Assembly: GCF_002899715.1 (NCBI RefSeq)
Contig: NZ_PPEK01000001.1
Location: 124,001-188,000 of the forward strand
Direction: 5' to 3'
Source of the DNA: Enteroscipio rubneri
GTDB lineage: Bacteria > Actinomycetota > Coriobacteriia > Coriobacteriales > Eggerthellaceae
Length of the DNA stretch: 64,000 bases
Below, in pieces: positions 54,436 through 63,619 of the stretch. Position 1 is the first letter of the stretch; each line of letters opens with the position of its first letter. The position numbers were made by a program, and so were the translations under genes. The notes below the pieces were generated by a model. It made no database searches and was not told where the DNA came from. It saw only the letters and a program-made list of their open reading frames with translations.

Positions 54436-54990
54436 CTACCTCGCCCCCGTCGTGTTCGCGCCCGCGTTTTCGATCGTGCTCGCACGTGCGGCTGTGTCCG
54501 CGCCCGCAGGAAACGGGTTCGCCTTGCCCGAGAGCTTTTCGATGTCGAGCGCCCACACGGCCGTATGCGGGCCTTCGATCTCCATCGCTTTTCCGATAGC
54601 ATGCTTGTGCGCAGGCAGATACTTCATGCAGAGGTTCACGAGCGCATGTTTGAACTCGATAGGATCGTCTACCGGGCGCATGCGGCCGAACGCGATGGCC
54701 GAGCGATAGCTTGTAGAGAAGTCGCCGTTCTCGAAGAACGCTTCGACGTCGACGACCGCCGTCGCACAAGCGCGCGCGTCGCGGCGGAAGCAGTCGGCTT
54801 TGAGGCCGCCTTCGTTCGCGGCATGGAAATACAAGATGTCGCCTTGTCGTGCGTAGGACAGCGGCACGCCGTAGGGCATGCCGTCCGCATCGACGGTTGC
54901 GACGGTGGCGAATGCGGCAGCATCGAGCACAGCGAGCGTATCCTCGCGAGGAATGGCACGATCAGAACGCCGCATGGAAAGATGGTTCAT
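54436..54990 (-). CDS. Pyridoxamine 5'-phosphate oxidase-like flavoprotein, Nim type
   Basis: 184 residues. The N-terminal MRRSDRAI, VDADGMPYGVPLSYARQGDILYFHAANEGGLK and RDARACATAVVD motifs are those of the Pyridox_ox_2/NimA-related family of FMN split-barrel proteins. NimA-type members reduce 5-nitroimidazoles, but most family members are of unknown function, so resistance should not be assumed. ATG 54990 has AAAGGA upstream. nrdG begins just two bases after its stop. Confidence 0.85.
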   Translation of the reverse strand: MNHLSMRRSDRAIPREDTLAVLDAAAFATVATVDADGMPYGVPLSYARQGDILYFHAANEGGLKADCFRRDARACATAVVDVEAFFENGDFSTSYRSAIAFGRMRPVDDPIEFKHALVNLCMKYLPAHKHAIGKAMEIEGPHTAVWALDIEKLSGKANPFPAGADTAARASTIENAGANTTGAR

Positions 54991-55687
54991 AGCAAGTCCT
55001 TTCCCTGGTTGAGAGGCAAACAGGCGGAGGGCACCGAGGGCGTGCCGGGAGCGGAGGGCGTAATCCAGGGCGGCTCCCATCAGTCGGTCGCGATTCGTAG
55101 GCTGCGCCGGCTCCATCATAGTCCGCCGGAAGCGGGCGGGCAATGGCGAGCGGGGTTGTCGCGCTGCTTTGCCCGATCGTGCCGAACCCTCCATCGCGCA
55201 CCGACCTTCGGAGCGTGCCGAACCTCCCGTCGGCTGCCGACCTTCCATCGCGCGTCGAGCGTCTTTCGCTAGCCCTGCGCGAACGCTTATCCGCTGGCCG
55301 CACTCGAGTGCCCATCCACCTGCCGCGCGCCGAGCATCTGCCCGTCGACCGAATTCCACGAGAAACGGATAGTCGCAGGTGGTTGTTTTTCGCGTCCCGC
55401 AACCGGGACGCGCGTGCGGTCTGTTCTATTCTCGCAGGTCGCCTTTCGAAGGACTCGCTTCAACCCCCTGGAAAACCCCTGATGGGAAAATATACCATAT
55501 CTAGTTGGTTCGGCAATTCCCATCTTCAACATATGGGTGACAGACATTGACGAGGCATGACGACGCTGGTAGGGTGTGAGGCACCGATTCCCGACTGATC
55601 GCCCGCCTTCATCGGCGTCCGCGAGCGCCTTACCGCATGCGATCGGCCGATTGAAGAACACGCAGCAGCAAGAAAAAAGGAGCAAGC
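54991..55687. other. 697-bp divergent region ahead of nrdD
   Basis: Contains a degenerate GC-rich repeat (GTGCCGAACC at 55179 and 55215, 36 bp apart), a 9-bp hairpin with CAAC loop at 55391-55412 that has its T-run on the wrong side for a terminator, and candidate NrdR boxes near nrdD. Open frames here are Arg/Pro-rich artefacts. Confidence 0.5.
55494..55540. promoter_or_regulatory. Candidate pair of NrdR boxes
   Basis: ACCATATCTAGTTGGT (55494-55509) and TTCAACATATGGGTGA (55525-55540) are imperfect dyads around ATAT whose centres are 31 bp apart, the three-turn spacing known for NrdR. They lie about 150 bp upstream of nrdD. Agreement with the consensus ACACWATATATWGTGT is partial. Confidence 0.4.
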
Positions 55688-58153
55688 ATGTACGAGGTTC
55701 AGAAGCGCGACGGCACGATTGCGGAATTCGACATCGCCAAGATATCGGCCGCCATCGCCAAGGCGTTCGACGCGCTGGAGAAACAGTACCATCCGTCGAC
55801 CATTGACCTTCTGGCCCTCAACGTCACTGCGCACTTCGAGCCCCGCATCAAGGATGGCGTCATCACCGTCGAGGATGTGCAGGACAGCGTGGAGGAGGTG
55901 CTCTCCACTGCCGGATACGCCGACGTGGCGAAGGCGTATATCCTCTATCGCAAGCAGCGCGAGAAGGTACGCAACGCGGGCGCCACGCTGCTCGACTACA
56001 AGGACCTCGTCGACCAGTACGTCAAGGTGGAGGACTGGCGCGTGAAGGAGAACTCCACGGTCACGTACTCCGTGGGCGGGCTGATACTCTCAAACTCCGG
56101 TGCCATCACGGCCAACTACTGGCTTTCGGAAATCTACGACGATGAGGTGGCGAAGGCCCACCGTAATGCCGACATCCACCTGCACGACCTGTCCATGCTA
56201 ACGGGCTACTGCGCCGGTTGGTCGCTGAAGCAGCTCATCCAGGAGGGCCTGGGCGGCGTGCCGGGCAAGATCACCTCGAAGCCGGCCAGCCATCTGTCCT
56301 CGCTGTGTAACCAGATGGTGAACTTCCTGGGCATCATGCAGAACGAATGGGCCGGCGCACAGGCTTTCAGCAGCTTCGACACGTACCTCGCGCCGTTCGT
56401 GAAGGTGGACGATCTCACCTACGAGGAGACGAAGCAGTGCATTGAGTCGTTCGTGTTCGGCGTGAACACACCCAGCCGCTGGGGCACGCAGGCTCCGTTC
56501 AGCAACATTACGCTGGACTGGGTGTGCCCGGCCGACCTGCATGACCAGCCGGCTATCGTGGGCGGCAAGGACATGGACTTCACTTACGGCGACTGCCAGC
56601 GCGAGATGGATATGGTGAACAAGGCGTTCATCGAGATCATGATCGAGGGCGATGCGAATGGCCGCGGCTTCCAGTATCCCATCCCCACCTATTCCATCAC
56701 GAACGACTTCGACTGGAGCGACACGGAGAACAACCGCCTGCTGTTCGAGATGACGTCGAAGTACGGAACGCCCTACTTCTCGAACTACATCAACTCCGAC
56801 ATGGAGCCTTCAGACGTGCGCTCCATGTGCTGCCGCCTGCGCCTCGACCTGCGCGAGCTGCGCAAGAAGTCCGGCGGGTTCTTCGGCAGCGGCGAGTCTA
56901 CGGGCTCCATCGGCGTCGTGACCATCAACATGCCGCGCATCGCCTACCAGGCGGTGGACGAGGCCGACTTCTATCGCCGCCTCGACCACCTCATGGACGT
57001 ATCGGCGCGCTCGCTGCACACGAAGCGCCAGGTTATCACGAAGCTGCTCGACGCGGGCCTGTACCCGTACACGAAGCGCTATCTGGGCACGTTCGAGAAC
57101 CACTTCAGCACCATCGGGCTGGTGGGCATGAACGAGGCGTGCCTGAACGCGCAGTGGCTGCGCGCCGACATGACGCAAGAGGCCGCGCAGGCGTTCACGA
57201 AGGACGTGCTGAACCACATGCGCGAGCGCCTGGCCGACTACCAGGAGGAATACGGCGACCTGTACAACCTGGAGGCCACGCCGGCCGAGAGCACCACGTA
57301 CCGCTTCGCCAAGCACGACAAGGAGCAGTTCCCGGACATCATCTCGGCAAACGACCAGGGCAAGCCGTATTACACGAACTCGTCGCACCTGCCGGTGGGC
57401 TACACCGACGACATCTTCAGCGCGCTCGACGTGCAGGACGAGTTGCAGACGCTCTACACGTCCGGGACGGTCTTCCATGCGTTCTTGGGCGAGAAGCTGC
57501 CCGACTGGCAGAGCACGGCCACGCTCGTGCGCAAGATCGCCGAGAACTACAAGCTGCCGTATTACACTATGTCGCCCACGTACTCCGTGTGCAAGAACCA
57601 CGGCTACATCGCCGGCGAGGTGTACGAGTGCCCGTGCTGCCACGAGGAAACCGAGGTGTACTCGCGCATCACCGGCTACTACCGCCCGGTGAAGAACTGG
57701 AACGACGGCAAGAGCCAGGAGTTCGCGGATCGCGTGGAGTACGACCTGAGCCACTCGCACCTGACGCGCTCGGGCGTGCAGGTGACGGCCGCCGCCGAGC
57801 AGGCCGGTCAGGCGGGGACCCACGTGACGGTGCCGAGCGCAGAGGCCTCGGTCGTAGCTTCGGTTGCTGGCGATCCTTCGATTGTTGAGGGGAGCACGCT
57901 GCCTGCCGGGCTGTATCTGGTGGCCACGCGCACGTGCCCGAACTGCAAGTTCGCCGCTGCGGAGATGAAGACGGCTGGCATCTCCTTCGAGGAGTTGCTG
58001 GCCGAGGAGAACGTGGAGCTCGCGCAGCGCTTCCGCATCATGCAGGCGCCGACACTGCTCGAAGTTGCTCCATCGGGAGAGGTGAACATCACGAGCGGCG
58101 CTGCCCCCGTTTTCCAGAAGATCGGTGCATTGAAGGTGCGCGCGACGGCGTAG
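55688..58153 (+). CDS. nrdD: Class III (anaerobic) ribonucleoside-triphosphate reductase with fused glutaredoxin-like domain
   Basis: 821 residues. N-terminal ATP-cone (1-95) for allosteric control, then the barrel domain. The C-terminal zinc site is CKNHGY...ECPCC and the glycyl radical lies in RITGYYRPV (about residue 663). Beyond it is an Ala/Val-rich linker (about 700-740) and a domain of about 80 residues with TCPNCK (about 749-752) followed by a thioredoxin-fold-like APTLLEV. This is a glutaredoxin/NrdH-like fusion, which may supply the reducing equivalents that other class III enzymes take from formate or a separate thiol protein. Strong SD AAAAAAGGAG. NrdG is encoded divergently. Confidence 0.93.
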   Translation: MYEVQKRDGTIAEFDIAKISAAIAKAFDALEKQYHPSTIDLLALNVTAHFEPRIKDGVITVEDVQDSVEEVLSTAGYADVAKAYILYRKQREKVRNAGATLLDYKDLVDQYVKVEDWRVKENSTVTYSVGGLILSNSGAITANYWLSEIYDDEVAKAHRNADIHLHDLSMLTGYCAGWSLKQLIQEGLGGVPGKITSKPASHLSSLCNQMVNFLGIMQNEWAGAQAFSSFDTYLAPFVKVDDLTYEETKQCIESFVFGVNTPSRWGTQAPFSNITLDWVCPADLHDQPAIVGGKDMDFTYGDCQREMDMVNKAFIEIMIEGDANGRGFQYPIPTYSITNDFDWSDTENNRLLFEMTSKYGTPYFSNYINSDMEPSDVRSMCCRLRLDLRELRKKSGGFFGSGESTGSIGVVTINMPRIAYQAVDEADFYRRLDHLMDVSARSLHTKRQVITKLLDAGLYPYTKRYLGTFENHFSTIGLVGMNEACLNAQWLRADMTQEAAQAFTKDVLNHMRERLADYQEEYGDLYNLEATPAESTTYRFAKHDKEQFPDIISANDQGKPYYTNSSHLPVGYTDDIFSALDVQDELQTLYTSGTVFHAFLGEKLPDWQSTATLVRKIAENYKLPYYTMSPTYSVCKNHGYIAGEVYECPCCHEETEVYSRITGYYRPVKNWNDGKSQEFADRVEYDLSHSHLTRSGVQVTAAAEQAGQAGTHVTVPSAEASVVASVAGDPSIVEGSTLPAGLYLVATRTCPNCKFAAAEMKTAGISFEELLAEENVELAQRFRIMQAPTLLEVAPSGEVNITSGAAPVFQKIGALKVRATA

Positions 58154-58251
58154 GTTCTTACCGTCGGGGCTTCCGAGAGCCACGATGGTTTACACGGTGA
58201 GCATGTTCCGTGTGCGGCGTTGTTTGTCGTCGTCTCCGTAGAACGTTGTAC

Positions 58252-58305
58252 GCTCAAAACGCAACGGAATCGGATCGTTTGATCCGGTTCCGTTGCGTTT
58301 TGAGC
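58252..58305. terminator. 25-bp hairpin between convergent nrdD and di-Mop genes
   Basis: Arms start GCTCAAAACGCAACGG and end CCGTTGCGTTTTGAGC, pairing over 25 bp with a single U-G wobble and a GTTT loop. A long U-tract is missing on both strands, but a stem this strong between converging genes probably ends transcription in both directions. Confidence 0.6.
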
Positions 58306-58406
58306 CGCCCTCGTTGGGAACCGCCGTGGCCGGAGGCGGAGAAGGGCTGGGTGCGTTCCCGCCGAAAGGGCACGGCAACCGGCGCATGGGGTTCGTTGAG
58401 CGGTCG

Positions 58407-58835
58407 CTAGTCCTCCGTGCCCACCATCACGTCGGTCTCGCTGAAGATGGCAATCGCGTTATCCTCTTCGGCCAGTCCGAGTTCGTCGATGGCCTCGCGC
58501 GTGATGGAGGCCATCATCATGCCGCCGCTTGGAAGCTGCATCGAGACATGGCCGTTCACAAGGCTCTTGTTGACATACGTGATGACGCCGGGCAGTTGGT
58601 TGCGGGCCGAGAGGTTTGCGAGGGGCTCAGAGCCGGTGGCGATCATGATGTCGGTAGCCTTGATGACGGCGAACACCCGCTTGCCTTCTTCGAGCATGAG
58701 TTCGTTGACGGATTCCATGGGGATGTCGGCCTTCACGGTTGCGAATCCGAGGTCGATGGACACAATGCCGTTCGCGCCTCCTTCAGCGATGGTGGTGATG
58801 GTGCCTTCGAGTCGGTTGCGTGCCGAAATCCACAT
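58407..58835 (-). CDS. Molybdopterin/molybdate-binding TOBE (di-Mop) protein
   Basis: 142 residues made of two similar TOBE/Mop modules (residues 1-68 and 70-140). The first contains SARNRLEGTITTI and the second SARNQLPGVITYV. Such proteins bind molybdate or store it. The strain's DMSO-reductase-type enzyme at the end of this window would need molybdenum cofactor. SD AAAAGGAG. It stands alone. Confidence 0.92.
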   Translation of the reverse strand: MWISARNRLEGTITTIAEGGANGIVSIDLGFATVKADIPMESVNELMLEEGKRVFAVIKATDIMIATGSEPLANLSARNQLPGVITYVNKSLVNGHVSMQLPSGGMMMASITREAIDELGLAEEDNAIAIFSETDVMVGTED

Positions 58836-59029
58836 GATGCCGCTCCTTTTGCGAGAGGGCGCCCGGATATTCCGGAGCCCGGTTTCAGGGTTTCCGGTTT
58901 GCCGGGCGCCCTCCGTCTAGGAGAGAGTATCGACGTTTGCTGAGAGCGGGGGAAGGGGTTGACCCGAACCGTCGCCTGGCGTGCCATTTCGTTGCGGCGC
59001 GGTTGCCAGCGCGTTGCCGGAGCGAACCG

Positions 59030-60259
59030 TCACCGCACGCTCGCCTGCGGGGCGACGCGTGCGACGAGGGCGCTGAGGCCCGCTGCAAGCAGGGCGAGTC
59101 CGGCGGTGACAAGCAGCGCGACCGTCAGCCCGACGGTGTCGCCTACAGCTCCCAGAACGGGGGAAACCATGCCACCCACGCACACGACCACGCCGAACGA
59201 GAGTCCCGAGGCCATTCCGAGATGCTGCGGCACAAAGCTCTGGCCGAGCGCCACGGTCGAGGGGTAGGATACGGCTTGGGCAAGGCCGATGAGGGCGAGG
59301 AGAAGCACCGACAGCGGCAGTATGCGGCAGAGGGCGAAGCAGACGAGCAGAGCTGCAAGCACGAGGTAAGTGCCCCGCATGAGACGCAGCACGCCCACGC
59401 GCCCCGCGATACGTCCCGAGAGCAGCGTGGCGACGGCGGAGAACAGGGCGAACACGGTGATCATGCTCGACCCGACAGCCTCCGCTTGGCCCAGTTCGGC
59501 GACGATGAACAGCGCCGCATAGGCGGTGAGGGCGTAGTAGATGATGGAGCGGGACGAGAGCACGGCCATGACGAGTGCGAACAAGCCCCATCGATCACGC
59601 TGGCCAGGGCCGTCCGCCGCTCGTTTGTCAACCAGGCCGAATCCGGCGAACACGCGGTTCTGCGTCAGGAACACGAGTGCGCACAGCGTTGCGGGGATCA
59701 GGAACACGAACGTGCCCGGCAGTCCGAATGCGGCGATGCCGGCCACTGCAAGCATCGGTCCCACCGCAAAGCCGAGATTGCCACCCACGGCGAAGATGCT
59801 CATGCCCGAGCCCTTCCGCTCGCCGGCCACGAGGTTTGCCAGACGGCCTCCCTCAGGATGGAACATGGCCACGCCCAGGCCGCTCAGCATGGCGGATGCG
59901 ATGATGAGCGGATAGCTTTCGAGGATGCCCACTCCGGCAAGGCCGACTCCTGCCAAGAACATGCCGAGCGCCATGAGCCAGGGGCGTGCGTGGCGGTCGC
60001 CCAGCCAGCCGAACAGCGGCTGGACGACCGCCGAGACCGCATTCGATGCGAACACGAGGAACGCGACTTCGGTGTAGGAGAAGCCACTCGAGACGACCAA
60101 GAAGGGGAACACTGCCGTGAGCGCCCCCTGATTGAGATCGGTGCACAAATGACCCGCCATGAGCAGCCAGCTGAGCCCTTTGTGCTGCTCATCGGTGCGG
60201 TCGGCCTCGGTTTTGGGATCGATGCCTTCGGAGGGCTCGGCGTCGAGGACCGTGCTCAT
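59030..60259 (-). CDS. MFS transporter, fosmidomycin-resistance (Fsr) type
   Basis: 409 residues, 12 TM segments. Markers are [19 protein letters not shown] in TM1 and [23 protein letters not shown], both characteristic of Fsr-like proteins. The ATG overlaps the stop of the upstream DUF2130 gene as ATGA. The family name does not prove that fosmidomycin is the substrate. Confidence 0.88.
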   Translation of the reverse strand: MSTVLDAEPSEGIDPKTEADRTDEQHKGLSWLLMAGHLCTDLNQGALTAVFPFLVVSSGFSYTEVAFLVFASNAVSAVVQPLFGWLGDRHARPWLMALGMFLAGVGLAGVGILESYPLIIASAMLSGLGVAMFHPEGGRLANLVAGERKGSGMSIFAVGGNLGFAVGPMLAVAGIAAFGLPGTFVFLIPATLCALVFLTQNRVFAGFGLVDKRAADGPGQRDRWGLFALVMAVLSSRSIIYYALTAYAALFIVAELGQAEAVGSSMITVFALFSAVATLLSGRIAGRVGVLRLMRGTYLVLAALLVCFALCRILPLSVLLLALIGLAQAVSYPSTVALGQSFVPQHLGMASGLSFGVVVCVGGMVSPVLGAVGDTVGLTVALLVTAGLALLAAGLSALVARVAPQASVR

Positions 60260-61629
60260 GCGGGCCGCACCGTGCTCATGCCGTCCGGATCCTCGCCTTG
60301 CCTCAGCGCTTCGAACGCCGCTTTCATGGTGGGGTTCTTCCTGGTCAGGCGCTTGATGGTAAGGTCCTGCGCCTTATTGTTGGCCAGACGCAGGTTGTTC
60401 TCGGAGGACAGCAGCGCCTCTTTCGTCTTCTGCAGGTGCGTGATGGTCTTGTCTATCTCGTCTACAGCCGTTTGGAACTTGCGGCTGGCCAGATCGAAGT
60501 TGCGCGCGAAGCCCGCCTTGAACGTCTCCATGGACTCCTCGAAATTCGTGATATCGATGTTCTGATTGCGCACGACGGCGAGCTCGGCCTTGTACGCCAT
60601 CGAGTTCAGCGCGGCGTTGCGAAGGATAGAGATGATCGGGATGAAGAACTGGGGACGCACGACGTACATTTTCTCGTAACGGTACGACACGTCCACGATG
60701 CCCTGATTGTACAGCTCGCTCTCCGGCTCGAGCAAGGTGACCAGCACGGCGTACTCGCATCCTTTCTTTGTACGGTCGGCATCGAGCTTTTTGAAGAAGT
60801 CCTCGTTCCGGTGGCGGTGCGACGAGTCGTCGGACTCGTTTTTCATCTCGAACATGATGGACACGATCTCGTTGCCGTTCTCGTCGCTCTCGCGAAAGAT
60901 GAAGTCGCCCTTGCTGCCTTCGGAGGCGTCGTTGTCCTTCTCGAAGTACGCATGCGGGAACGCGGTGGCGCGCAGCTTGTTGAACTCGACTTCGCAGTGC
61001 TGCTCGAGCGATTCTCCCACCAGTTTGGTGGAGAGGCGCGCTTTCATGTCCTTGTAGCGCTCGATCTCGCCCTCCTTGTAGGCGATGATGTCGTCCTTGG
61101 CCTTGAGTTCGATCGCCAGCTGCTCCCTGAGGGCGCTCGTTGCCTGGCACTTCTCGGCCTCCTTGAGCTTGACCTGCGCGGCCAGCTCGTCTCGCTCGCG
61201 CTCAAGCGCCGCGCGCGCCTGCTCGACGGCCAGCAGCTTCTCCGTTTCGAACGCGCCTTCCTGCACGGCAAGCCGCTGTTCGAGTTCCACGATGCGCGCG
61301 TCTTTGGCGGCGGCTGCATCGGCGAGCGCGCGCTCGCGCTCGACCTGGGCCAGCCGTTCCTGCGCCTCGCGCTCGCGCTCCTCGGCAACGAGGCGCGCCT
61401 CCAGCTCGGCGATGCGCGCCTCCTTCTGGGCTGCGTCGTCGTGCGCCTTGCCCAGCGCCTCGGACACGGCCAGCTGCACGGCTTGCCGCTTGTCGGCGGC
61501 CAGCAGCTCTTCATGGCGACGTACTTCCTTATCGAACTCGGCATCACGCACCTGCTTGAGGATGGCCGCGAAGCCGGCCTCGTCGATGGTGAACGCCTCG
61601 CCGCATCGGGGGCACTTGATCTCGTTCAT
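60256..61629 (-). CDS. DUF2130 coiled-coil protein
   Basis: 457 residues. A single CPRCGEAF zinc-ribbon-like start, a long coiled coil (about residues 40-230, rich in Glu, Ala, Arg), and the globular DUF2130 core (about 225-400: [31 protein letters not shown]..., then [15 protein letters not shown]). Function unknown; the layout resembles RmuC-like coiled-coil proteins. ATG 61629 has AAGGAG upstream; longer frames have none. The ATGA overlap with the MFS gene is an odd pairing. Confidence 0.88.
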   Translation of the reverse strand: MNEIKCPRCGEAFTIDEAGFAAILKQVRDAEFDKEVRRHEELLAADKRQAVQLAVSEALGKAHDDAAQKEARIAELEARLVAEEREREAQERLAQVERERALADAAAAKDARIVELEQRLAVQEGAFETEKLLAVEQARAALERERDELAAQVKLKEAEKCQATSALREQLAIELKAKDDIIAYKEGEIERYKDMKARLSTKLVGESLEQHCEVEFNKLRATAFPHAYFEKDNDASEGSKGDFIFRESDENGNEIVSIMFEMKNESDDSSHRHRNEDFFKKLDADRTKKGCEYAVLVTLLEPESELYNQGIVDVSYRYEKMYVVRPQFFIPIISILRNAALNSMAYKAELAVVRNQNIDITNFEESMETFKAGFARNFDLASRKFQTAVDEIDKTITHLQKTKEALLSSENNLRLANNKAQDLTIKRLTRKNPTMKAAFEALRQGEDPDGMSTVRPA

Positions 61630-61750
61630 GCTCGCTCCTTCTCGTGTTTCGACGATTCTACCGCATGCGCATATGCTTGGCGGTCCCACGTTTGGAACAG
61701 ACGGCGGTGTTTTCGTCGGAATCCTGTCGAAGCCGTCGGCAGGGCGCTCT

Positions 61751-62647
61751 CTATATGCCCAGCGTCATGTGCAGCGCGTAGAACGTGAAGCGCACGGCGA
61801 AGCACGCGGCCAGCGCCAGCACCGCGCTCGTTGCCGTCAGCGCCAGCCGTACCGCGCGCGTGCGTTGCGCAGCGGCGAAGGGGTCGTCGCTCGCTCCAAT
61901 GCCGCGAAGGAGGGCACCGGCGCCGCCCAAGGCGACGGCAACCGCCTCGAACGCGACGTACGCGCCGATGACCAGCGGCATCGCAGGAACAAGATCGACG
62001 GCGCGCGTGGTGGTGGTCACGATGCCGGGCAGCTCCTGCCACTGCGTTACCAGCACCACGCCGTTTCCCGCGGCGGCAAGCGCGGCCAGCGCCGCCAGCG
62101 CCACGGCCACGCTCTTGCTCGGCTCTTGACGTGCCAAGAGCAGCCCGAACAGTCCCACGAACGGCCCGCTCGACAGTGCGTTCAGCCACAGCGTCAACGG
62201 GGCGGTGGGCAAGTTCCACGTGGGAACCGATGGCACAGAATACGCCGCTGCAATGTATCCCACGAACGCCAAGCCCGCCGCCACCGTAGCCGACAGCCAT
62301 GCGATGCGGAAAGAGCGTCGAAGGTCGTCGCGAAACGACAGGATCCAGTAGATGCCGCCCAACGCCAAGAATACGACAGCGGCAACCACCTCGTTCGACA
62401 GGGGAGAGCGGCCGATGCCCGTGATCACGTACAGCGCGTTCGCGGGCGTTCCCAGATGCGTCGCCGATGCGATAAGGCCCGTGATGGCCAGCACGAGCGG
62501 AACCACCAGGTAACGCCCGATTGCGTTCGCACGCGCGTCATCCCGGGACCGCATGATGGAAGCGGCCATGATCAAGTATCCGACGACGCCCGCCGGCGCG
62601 ATGGTCGTGAACAGCACGAGCGTGATCTCGGTGAGCGCCGTCTCCAT
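61751..62647 (-). CDS. DmsC-type membrane anchor subunit (copy 2)
   Basis: 298 residues, eight TM segments. Family marks: [28 protein letters not shown] and [18 protein letters not shown], which place the quinol-binding region. Anchors a DMSO-reductase-type molybdoenzyme and feeds it electrons from menaquinol. It differs from the neighbouring DmsC and lies beyond that operon's terminator, with a TATACT hexamer at the end of the T-tract. SD AAAGGAAG. Confidence 0.9.
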   Translation of the reverse strand: METALTEITLVLFTTIAPAGVVGYLIMAASIMRSRDDARANAIGRYLVVPLVLAITGLIASATHLGTPANALYVITGIGRSPLSNEVVAAVVFLALGGIYWILSFRDDLRRSFRIAWLSATVAAGLAFVGYIAAAYSVPSVPTWNLPTAPLTLWLNALSSGPFVGLFGLLLARQEPSKSVAVALAALAALAAAGNGVVLVTQWQELPGIVTTTTRAVDLVPAMPLVIGAYVAFEAVAVALGGAGALLRGIGASDDPFAAAQRTRAVRLALTATSAVLALAACFAVRFTFYALHMTLGI

Positions 62648-62686
62648 GATGGCAGCTTCCTTTCCGTACGCGATTCGCCGCTCCCA

Positions 62687-62729
62687 GTATAAAGAAAACG
62701 GGCGGGCAGGGGGAACCTGCTCGCCCGTT
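62687..62729 (-). terminator. Rho-independent terminator after first DmsC gene
   Basis: On the minus strand: 14-bp stem AACGGGCGAGCAGG / CCTGCCCGCCCGTT (one wobble), five-base loop, then TTTTCTTTAT. It lies between the two dmsC-type genes, 41 bases after the first stop and 40 before the second start. Confidence 0.88.
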
Positions 62730-62769
62730 CGGTCGCGGTCCCATGCCTATTGCTGAGCCGCGCGAAGGT

Positions 62770-63618
62770 CTACAGCGCGATGCCCATGTATAAGCCGTAG
62801 AACCCGATGCGCGCCACGAAGATGCCTGCGGCGACGACGACGCACGCCACCACCAGGAGCGCAGGCGCGAACGCCTTTTTCGCTGCGACGAACGTCAGCG
62901 CGGCGGCGACGAGGCCGCACACCGCGAACGCGCCCAGCAGCATCCAAATGGCCGGCACGAGCTCGGCCGCCGACGACCAGATGTTGCGGATGGCATCGAG
63001 CCCTGCGATCTGCACGCCGAAGCCCACCGTGCCCACCGCCACGCCGGCCAGCGTCAGCGCGAGCGCCACGGTGCTCGCGCCTTTCGGCAGGCCCACCTGG
63101 GCGAAGCCCACGGTGCAGAAGCCCAGCACGGTGCCGCCCGCCAGCATATAGCCCACCATCTGCACGATGGACAGCGGCGTGTTCCACGTGGGGATAGTGT
63201 ACATCATGTACGCCAGTCCGCAGAAGGCGGCGAACACCACGGCCAGCGCCGCAAGCACCACGAGCAACGTCTTGCGCAGCGCGAACGGCAGCTTGCCGGC
63301 CAGCGCCAGCACCCAGTACACCACGGCCAGCACGGCAAACGCCACGCCGACGAGGATCTCGTTCGACAGCGGGGAGGCGCCCACGCCCGAGAACACGCCG
63401 AAGGCGTTGAGGGGGCTCGCGAGGTGCATGAACGCGCCGAGGAAGCCCACGGCCAACACCGCGAGCGGGAGGGCCGTCCAGCGATCGAGGCGCTTCGCGG
63501 CGGCCTCGTCGGGCTGACCGGCGATGAACGCGTACGTCAGCGCGATGAACGCTCCGGCACCCATCGGGCCTAAGGTGGTGAACACCGCCAGCGCGGTGTG
63601 CTCGAATCCGGATCCCAT
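62770..63618 (-). CDS. DmsC-type membrane anchor subunit (copy 1)
   Basis: 282 residues, eight TM segments. Contains HLASPLNAFGVFSGVGASPLSNEIL and IPTWNTPLSIVQMVGYML, matching the other DmsC copy in both key loops. It is one base from the DmsB stop (SD GGAGGTG inside the dmsB end), so it is translated with DmsB. Confidence 0.92.
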   Translation of the reverse strand: MGSGFEHTALAVFTTLGPMGAGAFIALTYAFIAGQPDEAAAKRLDRWTALPLAVLAVGFLGAFMHLASPLNAFGVFSGVGASPLSNEILVGVAFAVLAVVYWVLALAGKLPFALRKTLLVVLAALAVVFAAFCGLAYMMYTIPTWNTPLSIVQMVGYMLAGGTVLGFCTVGFAQVGLPKGASTVALALTLAGVAVGTVGFGVQIAGLDAIRNIWSSAAELVPAIWMLLGAFAVCGLVAAALTFVAAKKAFAPALLVVACVVVAAGIFVARIGFYGLYMGIAL

Positions 63619-63619
63619 G

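Noticed and set aside
55391-55412. 9-bp hairpin with CAAC loop next to TTTTT as a terminator
   Set aside because: The T-run is 5' of the stem on plus, and becomes an A-run on minus, so it does not form a terminator in either direction.
58937-60565. 542-codon plus-strand frame opposite the Fsr-type MFS gene
   Set aside because: Antisense to a clear membrane protein; composition is typical of a shadow frame.
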